Origin: Enterobacter chuandaensis
GTDB taxonomy: Bacteria > Pseudomonadota > Gammaproteobacteria > Enterobacterales > Enterobacteriaceae
Assembly (NCBI RefSeq): GCF_003594915.1
Contig: NZ_QZCS01000015.1
Location: 1 to 64,000 of the forward strand
Direction: 5' to 3'
DNA length: 64,000 bases
Made by a program: the position numbers and the translations under genes. Shown in pieces: positions 36,595 through 47,085 of this stretch. The notes beneath the pieces were generated by a model that did no database searches, was not told the origin of the DNA, and saw only the letters and a program-made list of their open reading frames with translations. Within the stretch, counting starts at the first letter, position 1; each line of letters begins with the position of its first letter.

Positions 36595-37620
36595 TTGAAG
36601 TCCAGGAAAGAGGTTGCCACGGCGACCATGAAAGACGTTGCCGAGAAAGCACAAGTCTCAACGGCAACCGTGTCCCGCGCATTAATGAACCCGGATAAAG
36701 TCTCCCAGGCGACCCGCAACAAGGTCGAGCAGGCGGCCCTGGAAGTGGGTTATTTCCCGCAGGCTATGGGGCGGAACATCAAGCGCAATGAGTCGCGGAC
36801 GATTCTGGTGATTGTGCCGGATATCTGCGATCCCTTCTTCAGCGAGATCATTCGCGGCATCGAAGTAACGGCGGCAGAGCAAGGCTATCTGGTGCTGATT
36901 GGCGACTGCGCCCACCAGAACCAGCAGGAAAAAACCTTTATCGACCTCATTATTACCAAGCAGATTGACGGCATGCTGCTGCTTGGCTCGCGCCTGCCGT
37001 TTGATGCCAGCATCGAAGAGCAGCGCAATTTACCGCCGATGGTGATGGCCAACGAATTTGCACCCGAGCTGGAGCTGCCGACGGTGCATATCGATAACCT
37101 GACGGCCGCGTTCAACGCGGTGAACTATCTTCAGGAGCTGGGGCATAAGCGCATTGGCTGCATTGCCGGGCCGGAAGAGATGCCGCTCTGTCACTATCGC
37201 CTGCAGGGCTATGTTCAGGCGCTGCGCCGGACCGGTGCGATTGTCGATCCGCACTACATCGCGCGCGGCGATTTTACTTTCGAAGCGGGCGGACAAGCGC
37301 TGGAGAAACTGCTGGCGCTGCCGGAACCGCCGACAGCAGTGTTCTGCCACAGCGACGTGATGGCACTGGGCGCGCTGTCTCATGCTAAACGCCGTGGCTT
37401 ACGCGTGCCAAAAGACCTGTCGATTATCGGCTTCGATAATATTTCGCTTTCAGAGTTTTGCGATCCGCCTCTCTCTACCGTTTCACAACCGCGCTATCAG
37501 ATTGGCCGTGAAGCGATGCTGCTTTTACTGGATCAGCTGCAGGGTCAAACGGTTAGCAGCGGCTCGCGGTTACTGGACTGCGAGCTGATTGTTCGCGGCT
37601 CTACCCAGGCATTGACTTAA
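36595..37620 (+). CDS. cytR: LacI-family nucleoside regulon repressor CytR
   Basis: Cytidine-responsive repressor of nucleoside uptake and catabolic genes that acts together with CRP. There are 341 residues: an N-terminal HTH (TMKDVAEKAQVSTATVSRAL) and a periplasmic-binding-protein-like ligand domain. I choose the TTG at 36595 because it gives the E. coli length of 341 and follows a good GCGAGGAG ribosome-binding site; an upstream ATG would add 14 residues. ftsN follows on the same strand. Confidence 0.94.
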   Translation: MKSRKEVATATMKDVAEKAQVSTATVSRALMNPDKVSQATRNKVEQAALEVGYFPQAMGRNIKRNESRTILVIVPDICDPFFSEIIRGIEVTAAEQGYLVLIGDCAHQNQQEKTFIDLIITKQIDGMLLLGSRLPFDASIEEQRNLPPMVMANEFAPELELPTVHIDNLTAAFNAVNYLQELGHKRIGCIAGPEEMPLCHYRLQGYVQALRRTGAIVDPHYIARGDFTFEAGGQALEKLLALPEPPTAVFCHSDVMALGALSHAKRRGLRVPKDLSIIGFDNISLSEFCDPPLSTVSQPRYQIGREAMLLLLDQLQGQTVSSGSRLLDCELIVRGSTQALT

Positions 37621-37713
37621 AGTAAACGCCTTTCGGACACCCTTATCTGGTCAAAGCCCCGCCGCTTAAGTAACATGGCGGGCTGACGAACGAATAAATA
37701 CAGCGAAACGATA

Positions 37714-38700
37714 GTGGCACAACGAGATTATGTACGTCGCGGCCAGCCGGCACCTTCGCGACGCAAAAAGAGCAGTTCAAAAAGCAAGCAGCGTAATCTG
37801 CCTGCGGTCTCGCCAGCAATGGTCGCTATTGCTGCGGCCGTGCTGGTGGCCTTTATTGGTGGCCTGTACTTCATCACGCACCATAAAAAAGAAGAGTCCG
37901 AGGCGCTTCAGGGCAACAAAGTGGTGGGAAACGGTCTGCCGCCGAAACCTGAAGAGCGCTGGCGCTACATTAAAGAGCTGGAAAGTCGTCAGCCTGGCGT
38001 GCGCGCACCTACCGAGCCTTCAGCCGGTGGTGAAGTGAAGAATGCCGATCAGCTGACGGACGAACAGCGCCAGCTGCTGGCACAGATGCAGGCCGATATG
38101 CGCCAGCAGCCGACACAGCTGAATGAAGTACCGTGGAATGAACAAACGCCAGCGCAGCGTCAGCAAACGTTGCAGCTGCAGCGCCAGCGCCAGGCACAAA
38201 TTCAGCAGCAGCAACAACAGCAGTGGACGCAAACTCAGCCGGTACAGCAGCCGAAGGCCCAGCCATACCAGCAGCCGCAGCAGCAGACGCGCACGGTGCA
38301 GTCGCAGCCGGTACAACAGCCAAAAGCGCAGCCGCAAAAACAAGCGGCGCAGCCGTATCAGGATCTGCTCCAGACGCCAGCGCATACCACCGCGCAGCAG
38401 CCGAAAACACAGCAGGCCGCACCGGTGACCAAAGAAACCGAAGCGCCGAAGCAGACGGCTGAGAAAAAAGACGAGCGCCGCTGGATGGTGCAGTGCGGTT
38501 CGTTTAAAGGTGCCGAGCAGGCGGAAACGGTACGTGCTCAGCTGGCCTTTGAAGGATTTGACTCACGCATTACCACCAACAACGGCTGGAACCGCGTGGT
38601 GATTGGCCCTGTCAAAGGCAAAGAAAATGCCGACGGCACTATCTCCCGTTTGAAAGTGGCGGGTCACACAAACTGCATTCGACTCGCCTCCGGGGGTTGA
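37714..38700 (+). CDS. ftsN: Cell division protein FtsN
   Basis: Late divisome protein that triggers septal peptidoglycan synthesis. There are 328 residues (E. coli 319) from a GTG start: a short cytoplasmic part, one membrane helix near residues 35-55, the periplasmic essential helices, a long Gln/Pro-rich linker (about 130-230) and the C-terminal SPOR domain (RRWMVQCGSFKG...CIRLASGG) that binds denuded glycan. The linker carries a duplicated PVQQPKAQP. The stop codon overlaps the -35 of the heat-shock promoter of hslV. Confidence 0.96.
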   Translation: MAQRDYVRRGQPAPSRRKKSSSKSKQRNLPAVSPAMVAIAAAVLVAFIGGLYFITHHKKEESEALQGNKVVGNGLPPKPEERWRYIKELESRQPGVRAPTEPSAGGEVKNADQLTDEQRQLLAQMQADMRQQPTQLNEVPWNEQTPAQRQQTLQLQRQRQAQIQQQQQQQWTQTQPVQQPKAQPYQQPQQQTRTVQSQPVQQPKAQPQKQAAQPYQDLLQTPAHTTAQQPKTQQAAPVTKETEAPKQTAEKKDERRWMVQCGSFKGAEQAETVRAQLAFEGFDSRITTNNGWNRVVIGPVKGKENADGTISRLKVAGHTNCIRLASGG

Positions 38701-38724
38701 AACCCCCAAATTCCCCCCCATCTA
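38696..38724 (+). promoter_or_regulatory. Sigma-32 (heat-shock) promoter of hslVU
   Basis: -35 GTTGAAAC (38696-38703) and -10 CCCCATCTAT (38715-38724) with a 12-bp spacer fit the sigma-32 consensus CTTGAAA ... CCCCATNT. The -35 overlaps the last codons of ftsN. Confidence 0.88.
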
Positions 38725-38734
38725 TCATTTAATT

Positions 38735-38758
38735 CAGCCCTGAGCACAGGCTCAGGGC
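38735..38758 (+). other. 5'-UTR stem-loop of hslVU mRNA
   Basis: A perfect 10-bp stem AGCCCTGAGC / GCTCAGGGCT with loop ACAG lies a few bases after the expected start of transcription. A similar 5' stem-loop is reported to stabilise hslVU mRNA in E. coli. It lacks a U-run, so it is unlikely to be the ftsN terminator. Confidence 0.65.
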
Positions 38759-38794
38759 TTCTGTTTCCCGAATTTGTAACCAGGGGGTCTGCTC

Positions 38795-39325
38795 GTGACA
38801 ACAATAGTAAGTGTACGCCGTAACGGCCAGGTGGTAATTGCCGGTGATGGCCAGGCCACGCTGGGTAATACCGTCATGAAAGGCAACGTGAAGAAAGTCC
38901 GTCGTCTTTATAACGACAAAGTGATCGCCGGTTTCGCAGGCGGCACGGCGGATGCCTTCACGCTGTTTGAACTGTTTGAACGCAAACTGGAAATGCACCA
39001 GGGTCATCTGGTGAAAGCCGCCGTTGAGCTGGCAAAAGACTGGCGTACCGACCGCATGCTGCGCAAGCTCGAAGCGCTGCTGGCCGTGGCCGATGAAACC
39101 GCCTCGCTGATCATCACCGGTAACGGTGACGTGATTCAGCCGGAAAACGACCTGATTGCCATCGGCTCTGGCGGCCCTTATGCCCAGGCTGCAGCCCGCG
39201 CGCTGTTGGAGAATACCGACATGAACGCGCGTGATATCGCGGTGAAGGCGTTGGATATTGCAGGTGATATCTGCATTTATACCAACCACAACCACACCAT
39301 CGAAGAATTGACCTCCAAAGCGTAA
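38795..39325 (+). CDS. hslV: ATP-dependent protease proteolytic subunit HslV (ClpQ)
   Basis: Proteasome-like threonine peptidase of the HslUV complex. There are 176 residues from a GTG start with ribosome-binding site AGGGGG. After Met removal the N-terminal threonine (TTIVSVRR) is the nucleophile. A conserved [14 protein letters not shown] loop follows. It is the first gene of hslVU under a sigma-32 promoter; hslU begins 9 bp later. Confidence 0.98.
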   Translation: MTTIVSVRRNGQVVIAGDGQATLGNTVMKGNVKKVRRLYNDKVIAGFAGGTADAFTLFELFERKLEMHQGHLVKAAVELAKDWRTDRMLRKLEALLAVADETASLIITGNGDVIQPENDLIAIGSGGPYAQAAARALLENTDMNARDIAVKALDIAGDICIYTNHNHTIEELTSKA

Positions 39326-39334
39326 GGATCTCCC

Positions 39335-40669
39335 ATGTCTGAAATGACCCCACGCGAAATTGTCAGCGAACTGAACAAACATATCATCGGCCAGGATAAC
39401 GCCAAGCGTTCCGTGGCTATCGCCCTGCGTAACCGTTGGCGCCGCATGCAGCTCGACGAAGAGCTGCGCCACGAAGTCACACCGAAAAACATTCTGATGA
39501 TCGGCCCGACCGGCGTTGGTAAAACCGAAATCGCTCGTCGCCTGGCGAAGCTGGCGAACGCGCCGTTCATCAAAGTGGAAGCCACCAAGTTCACCGAAGT
39601 GGGCTATGTAGGTAAAGAAGTGGACTCCATCATCCGCGATCTGACCGACTCGGCGATCAAGATGGTGCGCGTCCAGGCGATTGAGAAAAACCGCTACCGC
39701 GCGGAAGAAATGGCGGAAGAGCGCATTCTCGACGTGCTGATCCCACCGGCAAAAAACAACTGGGGGCAGGCTGAACAGCAGGCTGAGCCTTCAGCCGCGC
39801 GTCAGGCGTTCCGCAAAAAACTGCGTGAAGGCCAGCTGGACGACAAAGAGATTGAGATCGACCTCGCGGCTGCGCCGATGGGTGTGGAAATCATGGCGCC
39901 TCCGGGCATGGAAGAGATGACCAGCCAGCTGCAGTCCATGTTCCAGAACCTGGGCGGTCAGAAACAGAAAGCGCGTAAGCTGAAAATCAAAGACGCGATG
40001 AAGCTGCTGATTGAAGAAGAAGCGGCGAAGCTGGTGAACCCGGAAGAGCTGAAGCAGGACGCCATCGACGCGGTTGAGCAGCACGGTATCGTATTTATCG
40101 ATGAAATCGACAAAATTTGTAAGCGCGGCGGCAACAGCTCCGGCCCGGACGTGTCCCGCGAAGGCGTTCAGCGCGACCTGCTGCCGCTGGTTGAAGGCTG
40201 CACCGTCTCTACCAAGCACGGTATGGTGAAAACGGACCACATTCTGTTTATCGCTTCAGGGGCGTTCCAGGTTGCCAGCCCGTCAGATCTGATCCCGGAA
40301 CTGCAGGGTCGTCTGCCAATCCGCGTTGAGCTGCAGGCGCTGACCACCGAAGATTTCGAACGTATCCTGACCGAGCCAAACGCCTCTGCCACCGTGCAGT
40401 ACAAAGCGCTGATGGCGACCGAAGGCGTGAACCTCGAGTTCACCGAAGACGGTATCAAACGTATCGCCCAGGCCGCATGGCAGGTCAACGAAACCACCGA
40501 GAACATCGGTGCGCGTCGTCTGCATACCGTGCTGGAACGCCTGGTGGAAGATATCTCTTATGATGCGAGCGACCTCAACGGTCAAACCATTACCATTGAC
40601 GCAGATTATGTGAGCAAACATCTGGATGCGTTAGTGGCAGATGAAGATCTGAGCCGTTTTATCCTATAA
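39335..40669 (+). CDS. hslU: HslUV protease ATPase subunit HslU (ClpY)
   Basis: AAA+ unfoldase that feeds substrates to HslV. There are 444 residues. Walker A GPTGVGKT is at 57-64, Walker B is IVFIDEIDK near residue 250, the pore motif GYVG lies near residue 90, and the C-terminal EDLSRFIL tail docks into HslV. The central I-domain (about 110-240) is present. It ends in an intrinsic terminator. Confidence 0.98.
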   Translation: MSEMTPREIVSELNKHIIGQDNAKRSVAIALRNRWRRMQLDEELRHEVTPKNILMIGPTGVGKTEIARRLAKLANAPFIKVEATKFTEVGYVGKEVDSIIRDLTDSAIKMVRVQAIEKNRYRAEEMAEERILDVLIPPAKNNWGQAEQQAEPSAARQAFRKKLREGQLDDKEIEIDLAAAPMGVEIMAPPGMEEMTSQLQSMFQNLGGQKQKARKLKIKDAMKLLIEEEAAKLVNPEELKQDAIDAVEQHGIVFIDEIDKICKRGGNSSGPDVSREGVQRDLLPLVEGCTVSTKHGMVKTDHILFIASGAFQVASPSDLIPELQGRLPIRVELQALTTEDFERILTEPNASATVQYKALMATEGVNLEFTEDGIKRIAQAAWQVNETTENIGARRLHTVLERLVEDISYDASDLNGQTITIDADYVSKHLDALVADEDLSRFIL

Positions 40670-40698
40670 TCGCGGTTATTGCATTCTCATCACTGTTA

Positions 40699-40724
40699 AT
40701 GGGGGCTAAGGCCCCCATTTTTAT
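40699..40724 (+). terminator. Intrinsic terminator of hslVU
   Basis: ATGGGGGC / GCCCCCAT hairpin followed by TTTTATT, 30 bp after the hslU stop. Confidence 0.88.
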
Positions 40725-40737
40725 TGGCTAAATTACT

Positions 40738-41658
40738 ATGACTGATATCAGCCGTACTCAGGCGTGGCTCGAAAGTCTGCGCCCTAAAACGCTTCCTCTG
40801 GCCTTTGCCGCGATTATCGTCGGCACCGCCCTTGCCTGGTGGCAGGGTTATTTTGATCCGCTGGTCGCCGCGCTGGCATTGATTACTGCCGGCCTGCTGC
40901 AAATTCTCTCCAATCTTGCTAACGACTACGGCGATGCGGTGAAAGGCAGCGATAAGCCCGATCGTATCGGGCCGCTGCGCGGGATGCAGAAAGGGGTGAT
41001 TACCCAGGCACAGATGAAACGCGCGCTGATTATCACCGTGGTGCTGATTTGCTTATCCGGCCTGGCGCTGGTGACGGTCGCCTCGAAAACCACCAGCGAT
41101 TTCATTGGCTTCCTGGTGCTGGGCCTGCTCGCCATTATCGCGGCGATTACATACACCGTTGGCACGCGGCCTTACGGGTATATTGGCCTCGGTGATATCT
41201 CCGTGCTGGTGTTCTTCGGCTGGCTGAGCGTGATGGGAAGCTGGTACCTGCAGGCGCATACCGTTATCCCTGCCCTGTTCCTGCCCGCCACCGCCTGCGG
41301 CCTGCTGGCGACGGCGGTGCTCAATATTAACAACCTGCGCGACATCGACAGCGATCGTGAGAACGGTAAAAACACGCTGGCGGTACGTCTGGGGCCGGTC
41401 AATGCGCGCCGCTATCATGCCTGCCTGCTCATCGGCGCGCTGGTGTGTCTGGCGCTGTTTAACCTGATCTCCTTGCAGAGTTTGTGGGGCTGGCTGTTTG
41501 TCCTTGCCGCACCGCTGCTGATTAAGCAGGCCCGCTTTGTGATGCGTGAACTCAGCCCATCCGCCATGCCGCCGATGCTTGAACGTACGGTAAAAGGCGC
41601 GTTGCTGACTAACCTGTTGTTCGTCATCGGGATTGTCTTAAGCCAGACGCTGCGTTAA
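40738..41658 (+). CDS. menA: 1,4-dihydroxy-2-naphthoate octaprenyltransferase MenA
   Basis: Inner-membrane UbiA-family prenyltransferase making demethylmenaquinone. There are 306 residues with about eight to nine helices. The two Asp-rich motifs for the Mg-diphosphate are NDYGDAVKGSD (near residue 61) and NNLRDIDSDRENGKNTLAV (near residue 200). rraA follows 92 bp downstream. Confidence 0.96.
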   Translation: MTDISRTQAWLESLRPKTLPLAFAAIIVGTALAWWQGYFDPLVAALALITAGLLQILSNLANDYGDAVKGSDKPDRIGPLRGMQKGVITQAQMKRALIITVVLICLSGLALVTVASKTTSDFIGFLVLGLLAIIAAITYTVGTRPYGYIGLGDISVLVFFGWLSVMGSWYLQAHTVIPALFLPATACGLLATAVLNINNLRDIDSDRENGKNTLAVRLGPVNARRYHACLLIGALVCLALFNLISLQSLWGWLFVLAAPLLIKQARFVMRELSPSAMPPMLERTVKGALLTNLLFVIGIVLSQTLR

Positions 41659-41750
41659 CTGACAAATATCAATTAACAATTGATGATTTTGCCAACAACG
41701 CATTTCGCACGATATACTGAACACATTCGCAGCAACTGAGCGTTAAACCT

Positions 41751-42236
41751 ATGAAATACGATACCTCCGAGCTATGTGACATCTATCAGGAAGATGTCAA
41801 CGTCGTTGAACCGCTGTTCTCCAACTTTGGTGGACGGTCGTCGTTTGGCGGACAAATCATCACGGTGAAATGTTTCGAGGATAACGGGTTGCTGTACGAT
41901 CTGCTCGAACAGAACGGCCGTGGCCGCGTTCTGGTGGTCGACGGCGGCGGTTCCGTGCGTCGCGCATTGATTGACGCGGAACTGGCCGGAATTGCCGCCC
42001 AGAACGAGTGGGAAGGCATTGTGGTATACGGCTCCGTGCGCCAGGTAGACGATCTCGAAGACCTTGATATCGGAATTCAGGCCATCGCGGCCATTCCGGT
42101 AGGCGCTGCGGGTGACGGCATCGGCGAAAGCGACGTGCGCGTTAATTTCGGCGGCGTGACCTTCTTCTCCGGAGATCATCTCTACGCTGATAATACCGGC
42201 ATTATCCTGTCCGAAGATGCGCTGGATATCGAGTAG
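41751..42236 (+). CDS. rraA: Regulator of ribonuclease activity A RraA
   Basis: Trimeric protein that binds RNase E and inhibits mRNA decay. There are 161 residues, the usual length. The family was once misannotated as the methyltransferase MenG because it lies beside menA. The [18 protein letters not shown] motif is in the conserved ring region. It ends at a strong terminator. Confidence 0.97.
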   Translation: MKYDTSELCDIYQEDVNVVEPLFSNFGGRSSFGGQIITVKCFEDNGLLYDLLEQNGRGRVLVVDGGGSVRRALIDAELAGIAAQNEWEGIVVYGSVRQVDDLEDLDIGIQAIAAIPVGAAGDGIGESDVRVNFGGVTFFSGDHLYADNTGIILSEDALDIE

Positions 42237-42260
42237 CAAGACAGTCAGCGTGAACCATAA

Positions 42261-42293
42261 AAAAACCGCCATCAGCAATGTGGCGGTTTTTTT
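42261..42293 (+). terminator. Intrinsic terminator of rraA
   Basis: AAACCGCCA / TGGCGGTTT hairpin followed by seven T, 25 bp after the rraA stop. Confidence 0.9.
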
Positions 42294-42327
42294 GTCCCTC
42301 GGGATTCGCGGTCCGTTGGGAAGTCTT

Positions 42328-42580
42328 GCAACCTTTAACCAGGATTTTTATCTTACCCTGGTTCAAACCTCAGGTAACCCCATCGACCCTTTATAAATTC
42401 CTAATTATCTGTGAGGACCTTAACTATGCAGCTATTGCTCATTATGATGCTGCTGCGTCCCTTTCCGCCATCTCGCAAATGGGCATCGGTCCAGGGAAAG
42501 GTATATTCACAACCGTATAGCAACCTTTAACCGGGCTTGTGTCCACCGACTTATCACCGGTGGTGAACGGTGGAGCGGTT
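42328..42580 (+). repeat. Duplicated 13-bp motif, each followed by a stem-loop
   Basis: GCAACCTTTAACC occurs at 42328-42340 and 42520-42532. The first copy runs into AACCAGG (42337-42343) / CCTGGTT (42357-42363). The second runs into a nested hairpin (AACCG 42529 / CGGTT 42580, CCACCG / CGGTGG, CACC / GGTG). The elements flank the first mini-ORF. Confidence 0.6.
42426..42530 (+). CDS. Unassigned 34-residue mini-ORF (leader-like)
   Basis: ATG with GAGG ribosome-binding site 8-10 nt upstream (GTGAGGACC). The peptide begins MQLLLIMMLLRPFPPSRKW, that is, a short Leu/Met-rich hydrophobic start followed by a polar tail. I do not recognise it. It lies between the rraA terminator and a second mini-ORF and ends inside the second copy of a 13-bp repeat. 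It could be a leader peptide for the downstream mini-ORF or an unrelated small protein; translation is unproven. Confidence 0.4.
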   Translation: MQLLLIMMLLRPFPPSRKWASVQGKVYSQPYSNL

Positions 42581-42598
42581 AGCTGCAGGGACCGCATA

Positions 42599-42706
42599 AT
42601 GAAACGCTATTTATGTATCGCGTTCATTGTCGCCAGCGTACTCGTGGTAAAGAGCGATGAACCGAGTGGATTTGTTGCTTTTGTTATGACAGCGCAGGAC
42701 AAGTAG
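42599..42706 (+). CDS. Unassigned 35-residue hydrophobic mini-protein
   Basis: ATG preceded by GCAGGG about 7 nt upstream. The peptide starts MKRYLCIAFIVASVLVVKS, with a basic N-terminus and one hydrophobic helix like a membrane anchor or uncleaved signal. The tail GFVAFVMTAQDK weakly recalls the end of Hok-type toxins, but the match is too weak to name. A structured hairpin precedes it and an intrinsic terminator follows 7 bp later, so it looks like the main product of an independent transcript. Function unknown. Confidence 0.5.
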   Translation: MKRYLCIAFIVASVLVVKSDEPSGFVAFVMTAQDK

Positions 42707-42710
42707 CGTT

Positions 42711-42735
42711 AAGGCCGCCTTTGGCGGCCTTTTTT
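42711..42735 (+). terminator. Intrinsic terminator after the mini-ORF unit
   Basis: AAGGCCGCC / GGCGGCCTT hairpin with TTTTTA on the plus strand. rraA already has its own terminator 420 bp upstream, so this one implies a separate plus-strand transcript. Confidence 0.85.
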
Positions 42736-42763
42736 ATGGTTGTCGCCGACTGACATCAAACCA

Positions 42764-42801
42764 TAAAAAAAGCCGGGTGGCGGCTTCGCCTTACCCGGCC
42801 T
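42764..42801 (-). repeat. REP element acting as zapB terminator
   Basis: REP palindrome AGCCGGGTGGCGGCTTCGC...TTACCCGGCCT; on the minus strand it is followed by seven T, so it also has terminator form directly after zapB. Confidence 0.75.
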
Positions 42802-42823
42802 GTTCAGTTCATCCCAATGGGAA

Positions 42824-43461
<638 letters not shown>

Positions 43462-44307
43462 ATGAGTCAGACATCAACCTTAAAAGGCCAGTGCATTGCC
43501 GAGTTCCTTGGTACCGGGTTGTTGATATTCTTCGGAGTGGGTTGTGTCGCTGCACTAAAAGTGGCGGGTGCCAGTTTTGGTCAGTGGGAAATCAGTATCA
43601 TCTGGGGTCTGGGCGTGGCGATGGCTATCTACCTGACTGCAGGGGTCTCTGGTGCACATCTTAACCCGGCGGTGACAATCGCACTGTGGCTGTTCGCGTG
43701 CTTCGACGGACGCAAAGTTGTTCCTTTCATTATTTCTCAATTTGCCGGCGCGTTTTGCGCAGCGGCGTTAGTTTACGGGCTTTATTACAATCTTTTCATC
43801 GACTTCGAACAGACGCATCATATGGTTCGCGGCAGCGTCGAAAGTCTGGATCTGGCAGGCATCTTCTCAACCTACCCTAACCCGCATATCAATTTTGTGC
43901 AGGCGTTCGCAGTTGAAATGGTGATTACCGCTATTCTGATGGGCGTTATCCTGGCGCTGACCGACGACGGAAACGGCATTCCGCGCGGCCCGCTGGCACC
44001 CCTTCTGATTGGCCTGCTGATTGCGGTGATTGGCGCATCCATGGGCCCGCTGACCGGCTTCGCGATGAACCCGGCGCGTGATATCGGACCCAAAGCGTTT
44101 GCCTTTATCGCAGGCTGGGGCGACGTGGCCTTCACCGGCGGCAAAGACATTCCTTACTTCCTGGTTCCGCTGTTTGCGCCGGTTGTCGGGGCTGCGCTGG
44201 GCGCATTTAGCTACCGCAAATTAATTGGTCGCCACTTACCGTGCGACACCTGTGTGGACGAGGAGAAGGAGACGACTTCTACCACACAACAAAAAGCTTC
44301 GCTGTAA
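43462..44307 (+). CDS. glpF: Glycerol uptake facilitator GlpF
   Basis: Inner-membrane aquaglyceroporin of 281 residues with six helices and two half-helix loops bearing the NPA motifs (GAHLNPAVT near residue 68 and GFAMNPARD near 203; the Arg is the selectivity-filter residue). First gene of glpFKX; 21 bp before glpK. Confidence 0.98.
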   Translation: MSQTSTLKGQCIAEFLGTGLLIFFGVGCVAALKVAGASFGQWEISIIWGLGVAMAIYLTAGVSGAHLNPAVTIALWLFACFDGRKVVPFIISQFAGAFCAAALVYGLYYNLFIDFEQTHHMVRGSVESLDLAGIFSTYPNPHINFVQAFAVEMVITAILMGVILALTDDGNGIPRGPLAPLLIGLLIAVIGASMGPLTGFAMNPARDIGPKAFAFIAGWGDVAFTGGKDIPYFLVPLFAPVVGAALGAFSYRKLIGRHLPCDTCVDEEKETTSTTQQKASL

Positions 44308-45837
<1,530 letters not shown>

Positions 45838-45850
45838 GACAAAACACTCA

Positions 45851-45899
45851 CCCCTCACCCCGGCCCTCTCCCCAAAGGGGAGAGGGTTAGGGTGAGGGG
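45851..45899. repeat. Long GC-rich palindrome (boxC-like) copy C
   Basis: CCCCTCACCCCGGCCCTCTC / GAGAGGGTTAGGGTGAGGGG around CCCAAAGGGG, between glpK and glpX in the same operon. Confidence 0.78.
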
Positions 45900-45978
45900 C
45901 TCCGACCGCACCGGTCCCTCCCCCCTCCCCACTCTGTGATAAACTTCGTGCAATTCCTTTTGACTGTACGAGTCCCTC

Positions 45979-46989
45979 ATGAAACGTGAACTTGCTATCG
46001 AGTTTTCCCGCGTCACCGAAGCGGCCGCCCTCGCAGGCTATAAATGGCTGGGTCGTGGCGACAAAAATACCGCAGACGGCGCGGCCGTCCATGCCATGCG
46101 CATTGTGCTTAACCAGGTCAACATCGACGGCACCATCGTCATCGGCGAAGGCGAGATCGACGAAGCGCCAATGCTCTACATCGGTGAAAAAGTCGGTACC
46201 GGCAAAGGCGATGCCGTGGATATCGCGGTGGACCCGATCGAAGGTACCCGCATGACGGCGATGGGCCAGGCCAACGCGCTGGCGGTGCTGGCCGTGGGCG
46301 ATAAAGGCTGCTTCCTCAACGCGCCGGATATGTATATGGAAAAGCTGATAGTCGGTCCTGGTGCGAAAGGTGCAATCGACCTCAGCCTGCCGCTGGATGC
46401 TAATCTGCGCAATATCGCGGCGGCGCTGGGTAAACCGCTCAATGAACTCACTGTGACTATTCTGGCAAAACCGCGCCACGACGCCACCATCGCGTACCTG
46501 CAGGCACTCGGCGTGCGCGTGTTTGCTATCCCTGATGGTGACGTTGCCGCCTCCATTCTGACATGCATGCCGGACAGCGAAGTCGACGTGCTTTAAGGTA
46601 TCGGCGGCGCGCCGGAAGGCGTGGTCTCTGCGGCGGTGATCCGCGCCCTGGACGGCGATATGCAGGCGCGCCTGCTGCCGCGTCATGAGGTGAAAGGTGA
46701 CAGCGACGAGAACCGTCGTATCGGTGAGGACGAGCTGGCACGCTGCGCAGCGATGGGCATCGAAGCCAATAAAGTGCTGGCGCTGAACGACATGGCGCGC
46801 AGCGATAACGTGGTCTTCTCCGCAACCGGCATCACCAAAGGCGACCTACTGGACGGCATCACCCGCAAGGGCAACATGGCGACCACTGAAACCCTGCTGA
46901 TCCGCGGTAAATCGCGCACCATTCGCCGCATTCAGTCTATCCACTATCTCGACCGCAAAGACCAGAATGTGCAGACGCACATTCTGTAA
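45979..46989 (+). pseudogene. glpX: Fructose-1,6-bisphosphatase class II GlpX, interrupted by in-frame TAA
   Basis: Full-length frame of 336 codons, the E. coli length, with one internal stop at codon 206 (TAA, 46594-46596). The site follows EVDVL and precedes GIGGAPEGV; homologues have Tyr there, so one base (TAC or TAT to TAA) explains it. The first 205 residues keep the metal and substrate site segments (IGEGEIDEAP, VDPIEGT). The lost part includes Glu213 and the IHYLDRK end. A truncated enzyme is probably inactive. The remainder shows no further damage, so the change is recent or a sequence error. Confidence 0.9.
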
Positions 46990-47008
46990 AACCGTTTGAC
47001 CGATAGAG

Positions 47009-47037
47009 CTTTCCGGCCCGAAGGGGCTGGAAATGTT
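47009..47037 (+). terminator. Possible terminator after glpX
   Basis: Imperfect hairpin TTTCCGGCCC / GGGGCTGGAAA with a short TGTTT tail, 20 bp past the end of the glpX frame. Confidence 0.45.
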
Positions 47038-47085
47038 TCCCACAAGTACGGAAGATAGAACAGAGAAACAGCACAGGAGAAGATC

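Noticed and set aside
42278-42520. 80-codon ORF starting inside the rraA terminator
   Set aside because: Its ATG lies in the terminator stem, no ribosome-binding site precedes it, and it uses another frame than the mini-ORF at 42426, which has a good one.
42599-42706. Calling the hydrophobic mini-ORF a Hok-family toxin
   Set aside because: The C-terminal GFVAFVMTAQDK only weakly recalls Hok, the protein is too short, and there is no overlapping mok frame or visible sok antisense.
46594-46596. Programmed stop-codon readthrough or selenocysteine in glpX
   Set aside because: The codon is TAA, not TGA, no SECIS-like hairpin follows, and homologues have Tyr; a nonsense mutation or sequence error is simpler.
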